Assembly: GCF_042453785.1 (NCBI RefSeq)
Contig: NC_091673.1
Span: forward strand, 15,409,501-15,473,500
DNA from: Malus domestica
Lineage: Eukaryota; Streptophyta; Magnoliopsida; Rosales; Rosaceae
Length of the DNA stretch: 64,000 bases
Direction of reading: 5' to 3'
The number at the start of each line of letters is the position of its first letter. Positions within the stretch are counted from its first letter, which is position 1. The translations under genes were made by a program, and so were the position numbers. Under the pieces are notes generated by a model. The model saw nothing but the letters and a program-made list of their open reading frames with translations, was not told the DNA's origin and did no database searches. Below are positions 24,501 through 36,510 of this stretch, in pieces.

Positions 24501-26579
24501 TAATTGAATAACAAAGGGAGCATCAAGCCTGCATCAGAATCTGTATTTTTCCTCCTAATCATTTTGGTTGAGAGAAAAACAGAGAGGGAGAGAGAGATAA
24601 AACTGCATCAGATTCCATCACAGATTTTGTATTGGAGAGAATCTTTAACAAAGCAAACGTCATGTCCCCTTGGCTTTAAATGAAAGCCTAAAGTTAAGCC
24701 TTTAATTATTTTCAAATAAACATCATTTGTATTTTAATTAAGACTTTACTGAGAAAGACAAGAGGATCCAGTTCATGGCTTACACAAGCAACTAAATAAA
24801 TAAAGCACTCACACCTACCTTTTAGAATTTTGACCCATGTTATGATGTTAGTGCCTCACCTTTCCCTTCCATTTTGAATTATTAATTTAAATTAATAACA
24901 GCCGGACTAAGCAATGAAAGCCTACGTAATCCATGCAAACATGTCATGCAAGTAATGGCCATTAGTTTATTTTATTGCTAATCTAATTACAAAGTTAACA
25001 GTAAACCACGATTGAGCCCTATGAAAAAAACTTTTAGAAGCACGCAGTACACATAAGTAAGCACCGCAGTCGAAGGTTTGTCTTTATTGATGGTGACTAA
25101 ATAAGCTTTTAATTTTTAATCTCAACTCGTAAGCCATTCTCTCATTGTGAGAGCTTGTAGGATTTAACTTTTAACTTTGTTTTGTGTTCACAGAGCTTAT
25201 TTGGTTTAGGTTTAACCGTGCTACTAACTTTACGGGCCAATTTGAATGCCTACAAATCGTGATTCCAAGTTATAACGATAAAAATATCATTGCTTTACTA
25301 TCACAAGCAAAAAAACTTGATGCAGATTATAAGTTGATGTTTCCAGATTCGAACTCCAGTGAGAATTGTGATATGCATACGCACAATCTGATCGCCCCAT
25401 TATTTTTATGACTTGAATCGCATCGAAATTCATTATTGTCCATGAATAATTTAGAATTTACAAAAGTTTGATGTGAGGTTAGGATAAAAATTTGGAGAAT
25501 TCAATTTAAATTTACGTACCCTTTTAGATCGATTATGAATATCAAAGAAAAAAACAGAAGTCGATTGCATGCGTGATTTGTGACTTCCTCTTCCACTACC
25601 ATATTTTAGTAGTAATCATTGAACTAAATCATTATCCGTATATAATACGTATTTCTAGATGAGCAAAGTTGAGCTGGAGTTTCTGCATTTGGCCTTGAAA
25701 ATAGCAGAACAAAAGTAAGGTTAGTAATCACATGACTAGCTGACAGTGATAATGAGGAATAACAGTCCACTATGTTTGAAAATTTCCCTCATCGAGTTAT
25801 CCAAAAATTATAAACTTGGAGGATTAGTTAAGCATATGTTATTCGATCATGATCGATCATGATTAAAAATAGTGGTAACATATTAAATCATTGTAAAGAT
25901 TGCAAGTAGCTAGCATTAAGAAAGTCAAACATATAATACACACACACACACATGTAAATGGTAGCTGCATCATATTCTTTTGTTTTGGTCGATTTTATGG
26001 TTAAACTTAATAAAGATAAAGAAAGATCGTTGTCCCATTAAACCTGTGATTAATTAAATTTTATAAAGAACAAATATGAGTCAGTTAACATGAATGCGAC
26101 ACACCATAATACTATATGCAGCAGAATTAATTATTAATAATATTTCACTTTCCAATTTTTCTTTTCTTTTTCATGTTTGCTGGTGCATATATTTCACTTT
26201 CAGTTCAGGAACAACGAAGCCAATGATAAGAAAGCAAATAAATCCCTGCCATGAGAACCCTATTTTTTTTATGGGTAGAACTACAGTGAGCGGTCTAAAC
26301 TCCGAACCCTATTTCTTTCTTTCTTCAGAAAAAGATAAAATGAATCTAGCCAAATATAGGCTCTTGCATAAAGAATCAAAATAATATGATGTGCTACTTC
26401 TTGTCTATAGATCCTTGAGAATCCTTTGAAGAGACTTGGTCTCGCCATGTACAGAAAAGGGTGAAAATGTTATTAAAACAATTCAAAAATGTTATCATGC
26501 ATTTTAAATTTATAAAATATAAGAAAAAATTTGTATAAGAAGTGTGTGATATTTTTGAATAGTCAATAAGAGAACAAAA

Positions 26580-26725
26580 GGTCGTACCCAGTGCACAAGG
26601 CTCCCGCTTTACGCAGGGTCTGGGAGAGGTGAATGTCGGCTAGCCTTACCCCCATTTATGGAGAGGCTGCTCCCAAGTCTCGAACCCGAGACTTACCGCT
26701 CATGGGCGAAGGCACTTGCCAACAG
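26580..26725 (-). mobile_element. Au-type SINE (tRNA-derived), minus strand
   Basis: Read on the minus strand it has a box A-like 'tggcaagtgcc', a box B 'gggttcgagactt', then the typical Au body (cctctccataaatggggg...; gctagccgacattcacctc) and ends 'gggtacgacctttt'. This matches my memory of the Au SINE family, widespread in angiosperms. The first few bases of the SINE (near 26725) are replaced by 'ctgttggcaag', so the 5' end may be slightly altered. It makes no protein and relies on a LINE for mobility. Confidence 0.85.
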
Positions 26726-26938
26726 TTTAAAAAAAAATTATCCGTCCATAGAAAACTGTATCAAGTGATGGAAAATAATTTTCGTAACAAAAAACAAAAA
26801 TAAAACATTAACTTTAAGGAAACAGATCGATACTGGAAAATTACAAAATTAGTAAAACCAATACAAGTATGATATTTATCATGCCAATTGTTGTTAGATC
26901 ATCATCCTCTATTTTTGCTTGTTGATAAACATGTTTTA

Positions 26939-27146
26939 GTAATGGTTTGGTACTGGGATGCTTTTATAAAAAATAGGTATAAAAAAAAAACTGAGCTAAA
27001 AAATGTGTGGTAAACACTTAAAAACAGCTTATTTTCACAGTTTTTTGTGAAAAAAAGCTGAAAACATGAAGCTGCAAAAATGAGTTTATTCTCACAGCAC
27101 AGCAGAAGCAATTTTTTTTCAAAGCACAACAATACCAAACCAGCCC
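26939..27146. mobile_element. PIF/Harbinger-type MITE, 208 bp
   Basis: The ends GTAATGGTTTGGTACTG and (inverted right end) GGGCTGGTTTGGTATTG form terminal inverted repeats, flanked by the 3-bp duplication TTA (26936-26938 and 27147-27149). The interior repeats 'acagctt/aaaagctg' type sequence. TTA duplication and GGTTTGGTA ends fit the Tourist/PIF type. The minus-strand frame across it is a by-product. Confidence 0.75.
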
Positions 27147-27176
27147 TTACTTGAAGAATATGTAGGCCTTGCATTA

Positions 27177-27468
27177 GACTCGTTTGATAAGCAAAACTGG
27201 ATTGGAATGGATAGGTCTCCATTTTCTGGGCAAATTGAAAGTAGAAGTGAATGATTTTTTATTTAGAGGTGATTAGAAGAGGATTAAACATCAAGAAAAC
27301 TGATCCCATCGAATCCTTCATTTTGGAAAGGATTGGAATGGGTAAGCTCCATTTATGAGTAATCCATCTTCTACCCTGTAGTTGATAATTCTGTCATCAC
27401 TCTCCTCAACATGCATTGAGTTTAGAGAGTTATCAATTCCAGTCCAATCCTACGTATCATACTAGCCC
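27177..27468. mobile_element. PIF/Harbinger-type MITE, 292 bp
   Basis: The left end GACTCGTTTGATAAGC and inverted right end GGGCTAGTATGATACG pair imperfectly, with 'ggattggaatgg' against 'ggattggactgg' just inside. TTA flanks both sides (27174-27176 and 27469-27471). It lies only 30 bp from the preceding element. Confidence 0.72.
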
Positions 27469-27626
27469 TTAATGCGACATTTAGTACTGATTAAATGTCC
27501 CGGTGTATCCCATTCCTATATACCAAGATTTTTTACATCAAATCCTCATCCTAGGATCCAATGATCGAGATATAGTGGCTAAAATCTCAGCATATAGGAG
27601 ACAAAGGAGCATACTTGCTTTCAAAC

Positions 27627-27628
<2 letters not shown>

Positions 27629-27665
<37 letters not shown>
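27629..27665. repeat. (GA)18 microsatellite downstream of KAPP
   Basis: A pure GA run on the plus strand, about 108 bp past the KAPP stop codon, so CT on the KAPP coding strand and probably in its 3' UTR. Confidence 0.95.
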
Positions 27666-27668
<3 letters not shown>

Positions 27669-27772
27669 ACTGAAGTAAAACTGTATCTATTATATTTTGG
27701 GATCGGAAGATCAACAATGGTGAAACATCCTATTTCTGTGTTGAAACTATAACTTATATATCTAAATTCATA

Positions 27773-30700
27773 TCAAGATTCAGCTTCACACGAGATCCTA
27801 GAAGTATCAAAATCTAAGAAAATTATAGAGGTATTATCCTTTGTTCGCACTGTTCTAGCCTCACTCAACAAAATATTAGCAATCTTCTCTGCCAGATTCT
27901 CCCTGTCCATCGAGTATCTCTCTTTCGTCTGTACAACACCAAGTCAAAAGAGCCAGAAAGAATAACGTTAAGCCAGTAATTATAAAATATCGATCCTTCT
28001 CACAGAAAATTAAGTAAAGGAAAAGAAATAAAGATACTACCTGAAGAACTAGCTGAATCGCCTTTTTCGCACTAATTACATCCCATAAGCCATCACTGCA
28101 AACCCAAATTCCAGAGTTAATCTTCCATTAAGCATAAGCATTGTATTATTCTCTTGTGCAGTATTGAAGTTCAGAATGTAAAATTTTGACAAAGTCAAAT
28201 CAAAAGGCACAATAACCTGGCCATTATCGCAAAGGCATTGCTCGCTTGATTGATATGAACTACTTGGCTAATGTATGGTTCATAACTGAAGCGGGAATCC
28301 TGCTGTTTAAGAAATTTGTCTCCAAGCATCCGAGCAAGGTTCAAACCTGAATAGTTGGAGCAAGCGTGAGGGATTACCAACATCTAATCATGTAATTCAC
28401 AAACAAATGGAAGTGATCATTACCACATAGGCGTGTTTCCCCCTCTTTCAACGGGGCTCCTGTTTCCTGGATTCGGAGTCTTTCACCATAACTACTAATT
28501 CTATGGTCCTCGGTCATCTTAATCAGCTTCCCATCAACACTTCCACAATTAAATCATACTCCGTTTAAAACAGGGAAAGGCAGTTTAAAACAGGGAAAGG
28601 CAGGTTTACTTTTATCCTAATGGAAAGACGAATTGATGAAAACATACTTCATAACACAAGCTGAATCTCCAAGATTTGCACATTGCACAAAGAAATTGTC
28701 ACCACCGTCAGTCCAAACCAGAAGCAGAGTGGCAGTACAGCCCTGCAAAAGATGGTCCATTATATTATGCAAACCACAAACTTTAACTGCTAGTAACAGA
28801 AGCATCTGAAATGCATATGAGAAAGGAATCAATTTTAGATGTGTGTGAATCAAATGCTTCAGTTTCTAATAACACAAAAAGTGCAACTAATGGACCAAGG
28901 TAAATTGAGTGAAAAGAAAAACCTCGTAATGGTGATTCATGCATGTTTCTGTCTGAAAAAATGCATCCCTGAGAACATCTGAAGCATCACATAGTGACAA
29001 GACCCTCTCCCTTTTTAGCGAATCTGATAAAATGTTAGCAACGATCTGAGGAAGAAGCCTGTAAAATAACAGGACTATTAGGTAACTACAAAAGCATCCA
29101 TTAGAAACATAGGACACTTAAATTGTAAAAGAAATACTAACTTGCTAGCAGATCCAGCAGCCTCTGCTCCACCATGTCCATCACAGATACCAAAAAGTCC
29201 AAACTGAAAGGCAAGAACTTAGGTGATATTAGCTCTTTCAGAAACTTGCAAAAGTATTTCAATGGAAGGAAGCACAACGACATAAGCTCTGAAACCTGAT
29301 CAACCCCGGGAAGAGGCCATTGATAGTAGCACACATCTTCCATTGGAAGCTTCTTCCCTCCACGACGCAGAGCCATGGGATCTGAAGCCACGCCAACTCC
29401 AAAGGGGATCTGACTCTCAGTTTCAGATGCAATATGAACCTGCCACAAAGGGTAGGAAATTAGCAAATGTTATGTCACCTATACAATACAAATTGTGAAC
29501 ACTAGATATCCTCATTATAAAGCCAACTAAGTGAATTAGGATAAAATATATAGAATAAACAACTACCATGATCAATCAAAGCCTTACCACAACATAACAT
29601 AATGTATAGTATCAAGACTTTAGATCGGTTTTCTATTAGAAACCTGTTTGTTATGTTCAATAAAAGAGGCGCTTGTACAGACAAAAGGAACTGCAGACCA
29701 ACAAAATAAAAGGTACTTGGTCCTTTTTTTTTTTGTCAAAAAATTAAAGGTACTTGGTCATAAATACTACTATGCTACCCCAAATTATTTTGGAACCATA
29801 TATGTTTATTCTTTTCACCTTTTCTCTGTGCTTAGTCAACCATGGAAAAGGGTACTATATACATAGAATCATTAAAGGGGGCATCTAAGAAGCATAGAAT
29901 TTAGGTCTCTTTATCATAGAACATTATGGTATAATGGTAGGTTTGTCCTATTATATTTACACAGGCAGGTTAGAACAAGCAGTCTTGGGTCTTGCAACTA
30001 TTTTGTATGCCATATGAATCCAAGTACTTGTATTCATTGAAACGTATATTGTCTAATAAAAATTCTTCTCGGTAGCAGAAGCAACAGACGGCCAAAGTAA
30101 AATCAGATTAATGTGAGAAATTCGGAGTCCTAAAAGTGTATCTATGTCGCCCAGCCAGAATGTCAGCATTTCTCTATTTTGTGTATGTTATGCATAAATA
30201 TAATTGAACTAGCATGAAAATTATTACTATTAAGCAAAAACAGTAATGTTATATTACAACTGAATGCATATGTACATTTTTTTTTCTTCACTCGGATATA
30301 AAGGCACACTGACTTACAAACACTTTTGAGGTCGTTCCGAGGGTTATTACGTCTCCACTTGCAAGCTCCACGGGGTTACCCCAATGTCTACTTCCAGAAT
30401 CAGGATTATTGATTGGCTGAGAGTTCAGAAGTGTTCCATTCAGGCTACCCATGTCGACCAGCTCCCATTTCATTTTCTGCAGCCAATGATCAGGATTAAC
30501 ATTATTATTATATAACAAATACACAGATGCAATGCCAATAAATTCAAAGAGGTAGTAGTTGTTATGCTTACATTTGAATTCCAGTTTATCAATGCATGCT
30601 TTCCTGACACCTCCGAGTCCTTCAATAATAAATCACTTGGAGGAACCCTTCCCAGGGTCATAGGAAGCCTGGAGGAACTTGTTGACTGTACTGAACAACG

Positions 30701-32445
30701 AAGTCCGTGGGAAGGACCGGATATGACCTCCAGGTTGAGGCAGGTTCCTGCACTTCTAAAAGAAGAATATGATCACGTGTTTTACACACTCAACTGTATA
30801 AAACCATTAGAAGAAAAAACACTTCAAACATGTGAAAGGGATAAGAAATTACTTTGATTCAAGGTATCCTTGGGTAGAAACTCTTGAAATCTCTCTTGTT
30901 CTAAACTCTGTCTACTGTTCCTCTGCTCTTCCAGTAACTGCTGGATTGCCAATGGACGCTTCAGGGTCTGACCAACCAAAATATCCTCTGGAGCATCAGA
31001 AATCACATCTAGGACGAAACTATCACCTGAAAGTGAAGCATAAATGTCTGATTTTGCTAAGGATTGAAATTGCACTTAAATGCAACTAGTAAAAGAATTA
31101 TTTAAAAGTTATTCCACTTGATGAACTTAATTACTTTGAGTCAAAATGGGAGGTGCAGTGGGAAGCCTTGGCTTATGCACAAGTCCTTGTGGTCGGGGTG
31201 AGCGAAAATTCCCTTCACTTGGAAAGCATGCTCCCTCTAGATCATAACCTCTTGGAAGCTCATTGCCCTGGTTCCGGACCAAATCAGCATCATCCGAAAC
31301 AAGGGGTCTCTCAAGCTCACCAACCTAAACGAAGAATCACAAGGTGTGAAACAGCTTAATAATTACTGGGTAAACCAAATGATAAATCATATATCCAAAG
31401 GGAAGCACTTGGTATTCAGGTAATCATTGAGAATATTAATAGAGATGCGAGACAACAATCATCTAGTGAGATGGCTTGACTTTTCAAATGGTCACATAAC
31501 ACCTAGCCTTTTCACACTCTGTCAGAGTGTGTAGTTTTGTTACTTTGTAGTCTCTTGTATAAAGCTCGTGCACTCGGGCACCACACCTTGGCACTGTTTC
31601 AATTACTCTTTTATCAATATAGGCTTCTGATTTCATTACTTTCTCGGAGATAACAAACGCAACGCAGAAAACTAAACAATAGAAAACATATAATGATAGA
31701 ACCTTCAACAATTGAAATCAGCCCCCGCTCGAATGTGAAATGAAGAAACAGCTTAACAGAGTCACATACATACATCAGCATAAACACAAAACAACAAGTA
31801 AGCTGTAACATTAACCCACAAAAGCTCGAACTCCCAGCTTCAAAGTCTTCAACTTTACCCCGAAACACAATATCAAAACCGAAAAAACTCGAGGGAACCA
31901 ATTGAAACACGAAACGAAATTAATTATACGCATCAAATCATTGATCACACTCGAATCACCACAAATGCTACTTGCACATTCCGAGCTAAACTGATCAAAG
32001 TGGAACAAAGCTACAAGTCTTAGGCTGTAAGCTAACTAGCAATCCGAAACACACCAGAAATTCCCATTAAAACGGAAAAAAAAAAAAAAACCCGAAATCC
32101 AGTGATCAAACAAGGTCAAACCCGATGCGTCAAAACATTCAAATTTTCCTTCCGTCTTTCCTACGTTTTCTCGGCAACCAAACAGAACATTGCACTATAG
32201 GCGCTCTCTCGAACGGAGAGGAGGATCGAAATCGAACCTCTGAGAATTTCGCAATTGAAAAAAAAAAAAATTGGGGGAAATAGTGGAAAGAAAAGAGGGG
32301 AGGACGAGAATACCTTGATAGTGCGAGAACGAGAGGAGGAGGAAAAGAAGCGCCATGGTTTGCAGGCGAGGAAGATGAGGAGGAGGATCAGAAGAAGCAT
32401 AAGGAGAAGAAGACCGACAATGCTCACTAGCATCGTCATCGTCAT
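27773..32445 (-). CDS. KAPP: Kinase-associated protein phosphatase (FHA + PP2C), 13 coding exons
   Basis: Exons in gene order: 32314-32445, 31135-31324, 30853-31026, 30572-30747, 30318-30476, 29296-29439, 29142-29203, 28923-29058, 28648-28742, 28424-28539, 28217-28346, 28041-28095, 27773-27928. They total 1725 nt, 574 aa, near the Arabidopsis KAPP length. Residues 6-27 form a signal anchor (VSIVGLLLLMLLLILLLIFL), followed by CKPWRFF. The FHA domain (about 190-265) has LGR, SGKHALINW and GSLNGT; it binds phosphorylated receptor kinases. The PP2C domain (about 300-570) has the metal-binding motifs MED (310-312), DGHGG (333-337) and SDGLWD (505-510), then TKDNTS. KAPP dephosphorylates receptor-like kinases such as CLV1 at the plasma membrane. 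The start is the first in-frame ATG, upstream of two more (MTMTM). Exon 4 uses the CAG before GAACC; a TAG 8 nt earlier would break the frame. Confidence 0.93.
28563..28602. repeat. Perfect 20-bp tandem duplication in KAPP intron 9
   Basis: The unit GTTTAAAACAGGGAAAGGCA occurs twice without mismatch, inside the 108-bp intron between exons 9 and 10. It is near the branch-point side of a short intron. Confidence 0.9.
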
Positions 32446-33602
32446 CGATCTCTCTCCTCTCCACCAGATAGAGATTGTCTTCGAGTTTGCGAGAAGCTCG
32501 CTTTGAAATGGTCGCACATTTTTTCCTTCTTTTTTTTTTTTTTTTACTTTTCCATTTTCTTTTTATTATTTACTTGTTCATATAAAAAAGGTATTCGGTT
32601 TTTCAAAGGACGCTTTACCGTATAAGTGAAAAATATTTCTATTTCTCTAAATTTTTTTAAGTTTTTTTTGTTAAAAATTATATTTGTTTTCATTAGACAA
32701 AATGATCATAAGTTAAACAATCATTAAGCTTAAATTAAACGATTGTCGATGATTATTAAACAAATATTATAGTTCCACACGATTACCCTCCTGCTTCAAA
32801 TGTCGGGAGGCATTGCTTTGAATTGAAAAAACTATTGTTAGAATATAATTAATGATATAAAAAGCTAACAAAATAAAAAATCAAAAGCTAAGTGCAGAAA
32901 ACTGATCCAATCCAAAAACAAATTAACAAATAAATAAATAATAATTTTTTTTGTAGTACAACGATATGTTTTACACTAAAGAAATTTAGAGTTTGGATAT
33001 ACCACACAATGGGTAATCTAATTTAATGTCAAATTCACTATCAACGAGATTTGAATCTAAAATCTCTTATTTTCTAGTAAAAAAGAATACTAGCAGATCC
33101 TAATATTGAGTGATAAATAAATAATAGTTAAAATAAAGAATGCATGTGCATAGTATTTAATTTTGTTACACGGAAAGGAATGTGAGTGGGAAGGGCCGGT
33201 TGGGGATAAGTGGCGGAGGTGTCAGTTTACCAAACCTCCTTATTTCACACCCACCATTGCCTGCTTTCGACCAATTTGGGTTCAACTAAAAGTATTTTCA
33301 ACCTAAATCACAAGACAATTGATTGTTGATAGAGTTGCTACGTGGTCGGGTATGTAGGTCAAGTTAATAAAACGTTATCACACTGACACGATTAGAGTCA
33401 AATTAGCCAAAAAAAAAAAAGTCTGTGGGAGCTTGCGTGTGTTTTTAAATCAAATATATATAGTAATAAACATTAAATTAAATTTTACGTCTCGCAATGT
33501 TTACGTAAAACTTAATGTATAACAATGATATTTACGTAAATATTGAGAGAAAAACATTTGCATATAAAGAAATGCTAAGGAGACTCTTAAAGTGACTCTT
33601 TA
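32446..33602. other. KAPP leader/promoter and intergenic DNA
   Basis: The KAPP leader is GA/CT-rich near 32450-32520. Upstream the DNA is AT-rich with several A or T runs. No other gene or element is recognised. Confidence 0.45.
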
Positions 33603-34021
33603 GAGCAACTCCACCCTTGGAGCCATCCCCCCTGGCAATCCACTATTGAATCCACCCTATTGAACAGTAACTGTCTTTAATGAATAGTAACTACCATTAA
33701 TGAACAGTAATTACCTTTTGCATCTCTACCCTTGGAGCCCTCCCCCCTGGCAATAGGTAATAAAATAGTAGTTTTTTTGTTTGTTTAAATAATATAAAAT
33801 AAAATAAAACAGGGAAATGGGGATGTAAGGCCTTGGGCTGACACAAAAAACAATAAAAAAATGCCTTGGCCCTCGGGCTGCAGGCCTGTCAACTATCCAC
33901 TCCCCTTGTGCTCGGGCTCCCACTCTCACTCGGGCCCTCTATGGCTGGAGAAGAATCAACAGGCCCTCGGGCCCCTTCCTGCAGCCCGTCCCCCGTCCAA
34001 AAATGAAGGCTGGAGTTGCTC
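33603..34021. mobile_element. PIF/Harbinger-type non-autonomous element, 419 bp
   Basis: It starts GAGCAACTCCA and ends TGGAGTTGCTC, perfect inverted termini, flanked by TTA at 33600-33602 and 34022-34024. Ends of the type GAGCA(A/T)CTCCA with a TTA duplication are common in plant Tourist-like elements. The interior has a diverged direct repeat (cccttggagcc(a/c)tcccccctggcaat) at 33612 and 33728 and a GC-rich 'gccctcgggc' segment near 33870-33990. Confidence 0.82.
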
Positions 34022-34024
34022 TTA

Positions 34025-36510
34025 TAGACTTTCTGTTACTTCATAATTAACATCAATTCCCATGCCAACTTTATGAAATATTGTGTAAAAAATATAAAGT
34101 GATAAAGAATCCATGAATAGTCCAACTTCTGAGAGAGCCTCCGTAACATTTATCATGTGCCTCAAATGCCAAATTTATATATGCAATATGCATGCACTCT
34201 TAGCTTTCATTAAGAAATCAAAAAAAAAAAAAAAAAAATCAACATCTATTAACTATGAGAAGCAAGGATAATACTTCAGTACTCACTTGGTGACTACTCA
34301 ACTTTTGATTTGGCCAGTGATATTGTACCACATATTTTATTATTTTAAAAAATAATGGACACAATTTTTATTTTTCTTGAGCTTTGAAAAACAAGACATA
34401 CGTGACTTCTTTTGATTGGATTTAAAAGCAAGTACAGAAAATACTCATTAGTGAGTACCTAAGTATTTTGTGAGAAATAATACTGTATTCTTAAATAGTT
34501 CTAATTTGTTTATTACCGAATTGGGAGGATTTGTGGAGAAAGATGCAGCTGCCTTAGACATTCTTGAATGTATTAAGAAACACAACGTTTCTTCTTCCAA
34601 ACTGGATTAAGCAAGAACAAGTAATTTTAAGATGAATGCTTGGTGGTGAGGTGTGGACAGAAATGCAAAAATGATTTTAATTTATATAAAATAAAATAAA
34701 ATGGTTATAATTTATAAAAGGAAAATTGAATATAGATGGAAAATGTACCTAAGGCGTAATATGGCCTTTATATAGAAAGGGTATATTGCCAATATTATTT
34801 ACATGCTAATATTTTAGATTTAATTTTAAATGATAGAGATATTTTGCATCCATTGATATTTGGTAAAATATTAATGTTTAAAAAAAATTTAATTAGTTAA
34901 TTAGTTTATATAAATATCTATTATAATTAGAGTACGTAACTTAAATCTAATATCAACGAGTACACGAGCAAAAGTCTAATTATATACTGTTATGTGACGC
35001 TTTTAACGCTTACGGTTTTCGATGTGGGATTCAACATTTCTTCTTTAAGTTTACAAGAAAAAACATATCCATGAATAAAAGTATAAACGCTCATTCCACT
35101 AATGTGCAATTTCAAAGTTAAATGTGTGTTTGTTGTTACACTAGGGGTCGTGACATCACATATATTTTGTTCACTATTCTTGTTTTTACCATGCCTTTTT
35201 TTTTTGTCATTTTATGAAGGCACATAAGTTTATATAAAAGTTTAACACACACTTCTTTCCAAAAAAAAAAAAAAAAGTTTAAAACACACTAAAACACTGT
35301 TTTTTTTTTTTTTTTACTAAAAGCACTTTCATAACTATCATTTATTAAACACTTACATACTTCATTTCGCAGTTTAAAGCACCGCAACAGTTTTTTTGTT
35401 TTGTTTTGTAAGCATAGCAATCCCAAACTAGCACTTAGACTTTAGCTTTGTTTTTGGGTTAACAACGGGGCTAAATGGCCAACAAAGATAAACTATAATA
35501 AAACATCACGAGGCCTAGATGTTCAACAACATTTGTCACTAGAAGGTGTCGACAAGAGATAAGAGCTTGTTCAAAAATAAATCGGACTAAGAGAACATGA
35601 TAAACTCAAGTTAGTCCATTCATCAACCACAAAATTACAGTTTAATTCATGCATATCAACTCATGACAAGCCTACACCAATTCACCAAGAAGATGGTTGT
35701 CACTCACACCTCGCAAGATCAGGTAGACAACGAGAGCTTAATCAGATTCCACCAAAAGTCAAAAGAATCCCTTTGTTCCAAACTAGTTGCAGACCCAAGA
35801 AGATGCCCCAAATTTTACAAGGAGAACCTCACCACGGCTTAAGGTTAGAGCTGTTTTCAAAAGTAAAGGTAGAGCTGTTTAGGGTTGTTGTGCTGTAAAA
35901 AAAACATTGTTTTCAAAAGTAGGGGTAGAGTTGTTTTTATTATTATTTTTTTTTCTGTTTTGGACCCATGATTTTGACAAAAAAAAAAAAACACTTTTCT
36001 CAATTTACCAAACACAATTTGAGCCTCAACTTTTATAAAAAAAAAAAATTGCTTTTAAAATATTTTCTGCAATGCTAAACCAACCCTTGCATTTGCCGAG
36101 AACCAAAGAAATTCTTAATCACACCACCTACTCCAAAAGCACTTAAATTCGTTTGGAAGTGCTTCAATGACTGAACGTTTATGAAAAAAATATTTTGGCT
36201 TTCAAAAGCAATTCCTGAAAAAAAACACCAATTATGTGCTTCTTATAGGAAGTTATTTAAGTATTTTTTTTATAATTCACTTGCATTTTTAATAAGAATT
36301 GATTCAAAAAATATTTTTACCAGAACCTTTCAGCAATTTTAGAAGTACTTCCAACCAAACATTCTCTAAAAATTCTTGCAGTAGTCCAAACGAGGTTTAT
36401 GGATTTGCCATTTACCCAAACTCTTTTTACAAAATTATTTTTTCTGGACCAAAAACCCTAAACTCTCAAAAACCCTCGTAAAGGCTTGGTAAGTACCACG
36501 TCGAACAGAA
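34025..36510. other. Intergenic DNA upstream of the SPOUT gene
   Basis: About 2.5 kb, AT-rich, with many A/T homopolymers. The part 35260-36400 has fragments with 'aaaagcactt', 'accaaac' and 'tttaaaatattttctgc' motifs that look like eroded MITEs of the hAT/PIF kind, but I cannot set boundaries. No gene is supported. Confidence 0.5.

Larger units (their letters stand above)
19801..26579. other. Long intergenic region upstream of the FAF-like gene
   Basis: Nearly 6.8 kb of AT-rich DNA without a supported gene. Recognised pieces are a tRNA-like SINE candidate (20806-20880), a MITE (21381-21521), and an inverted pair of 'atgc(t/a)gcatgcatc' motifs at about 21020 and 21062 around a ~30-bp spacer. 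Open frames such as 22006-22266 and 26094-26384 have no family motif and are treated as chance. Confidence 0.5.

Noticed and set aside
26094-26384. Plus-strand open frame of 96 codons
   Set aside because: AT-rich, no motif, no splice-linked neighbours, in a region with no other gene signal.
26580-26725. A tRNA gene on the minus strand
   Set aside because: Box A and box B are present but the rest matches an Au SINE body, not a tRNA cloverleaf.
32443-32517. KAPP translation starting further upstream in frame (at a GTG)
   Set aside because: The first in-frame ATG is at 32445; it places the hydrophobic signal anchor at the N-terminus as in known KAPP.
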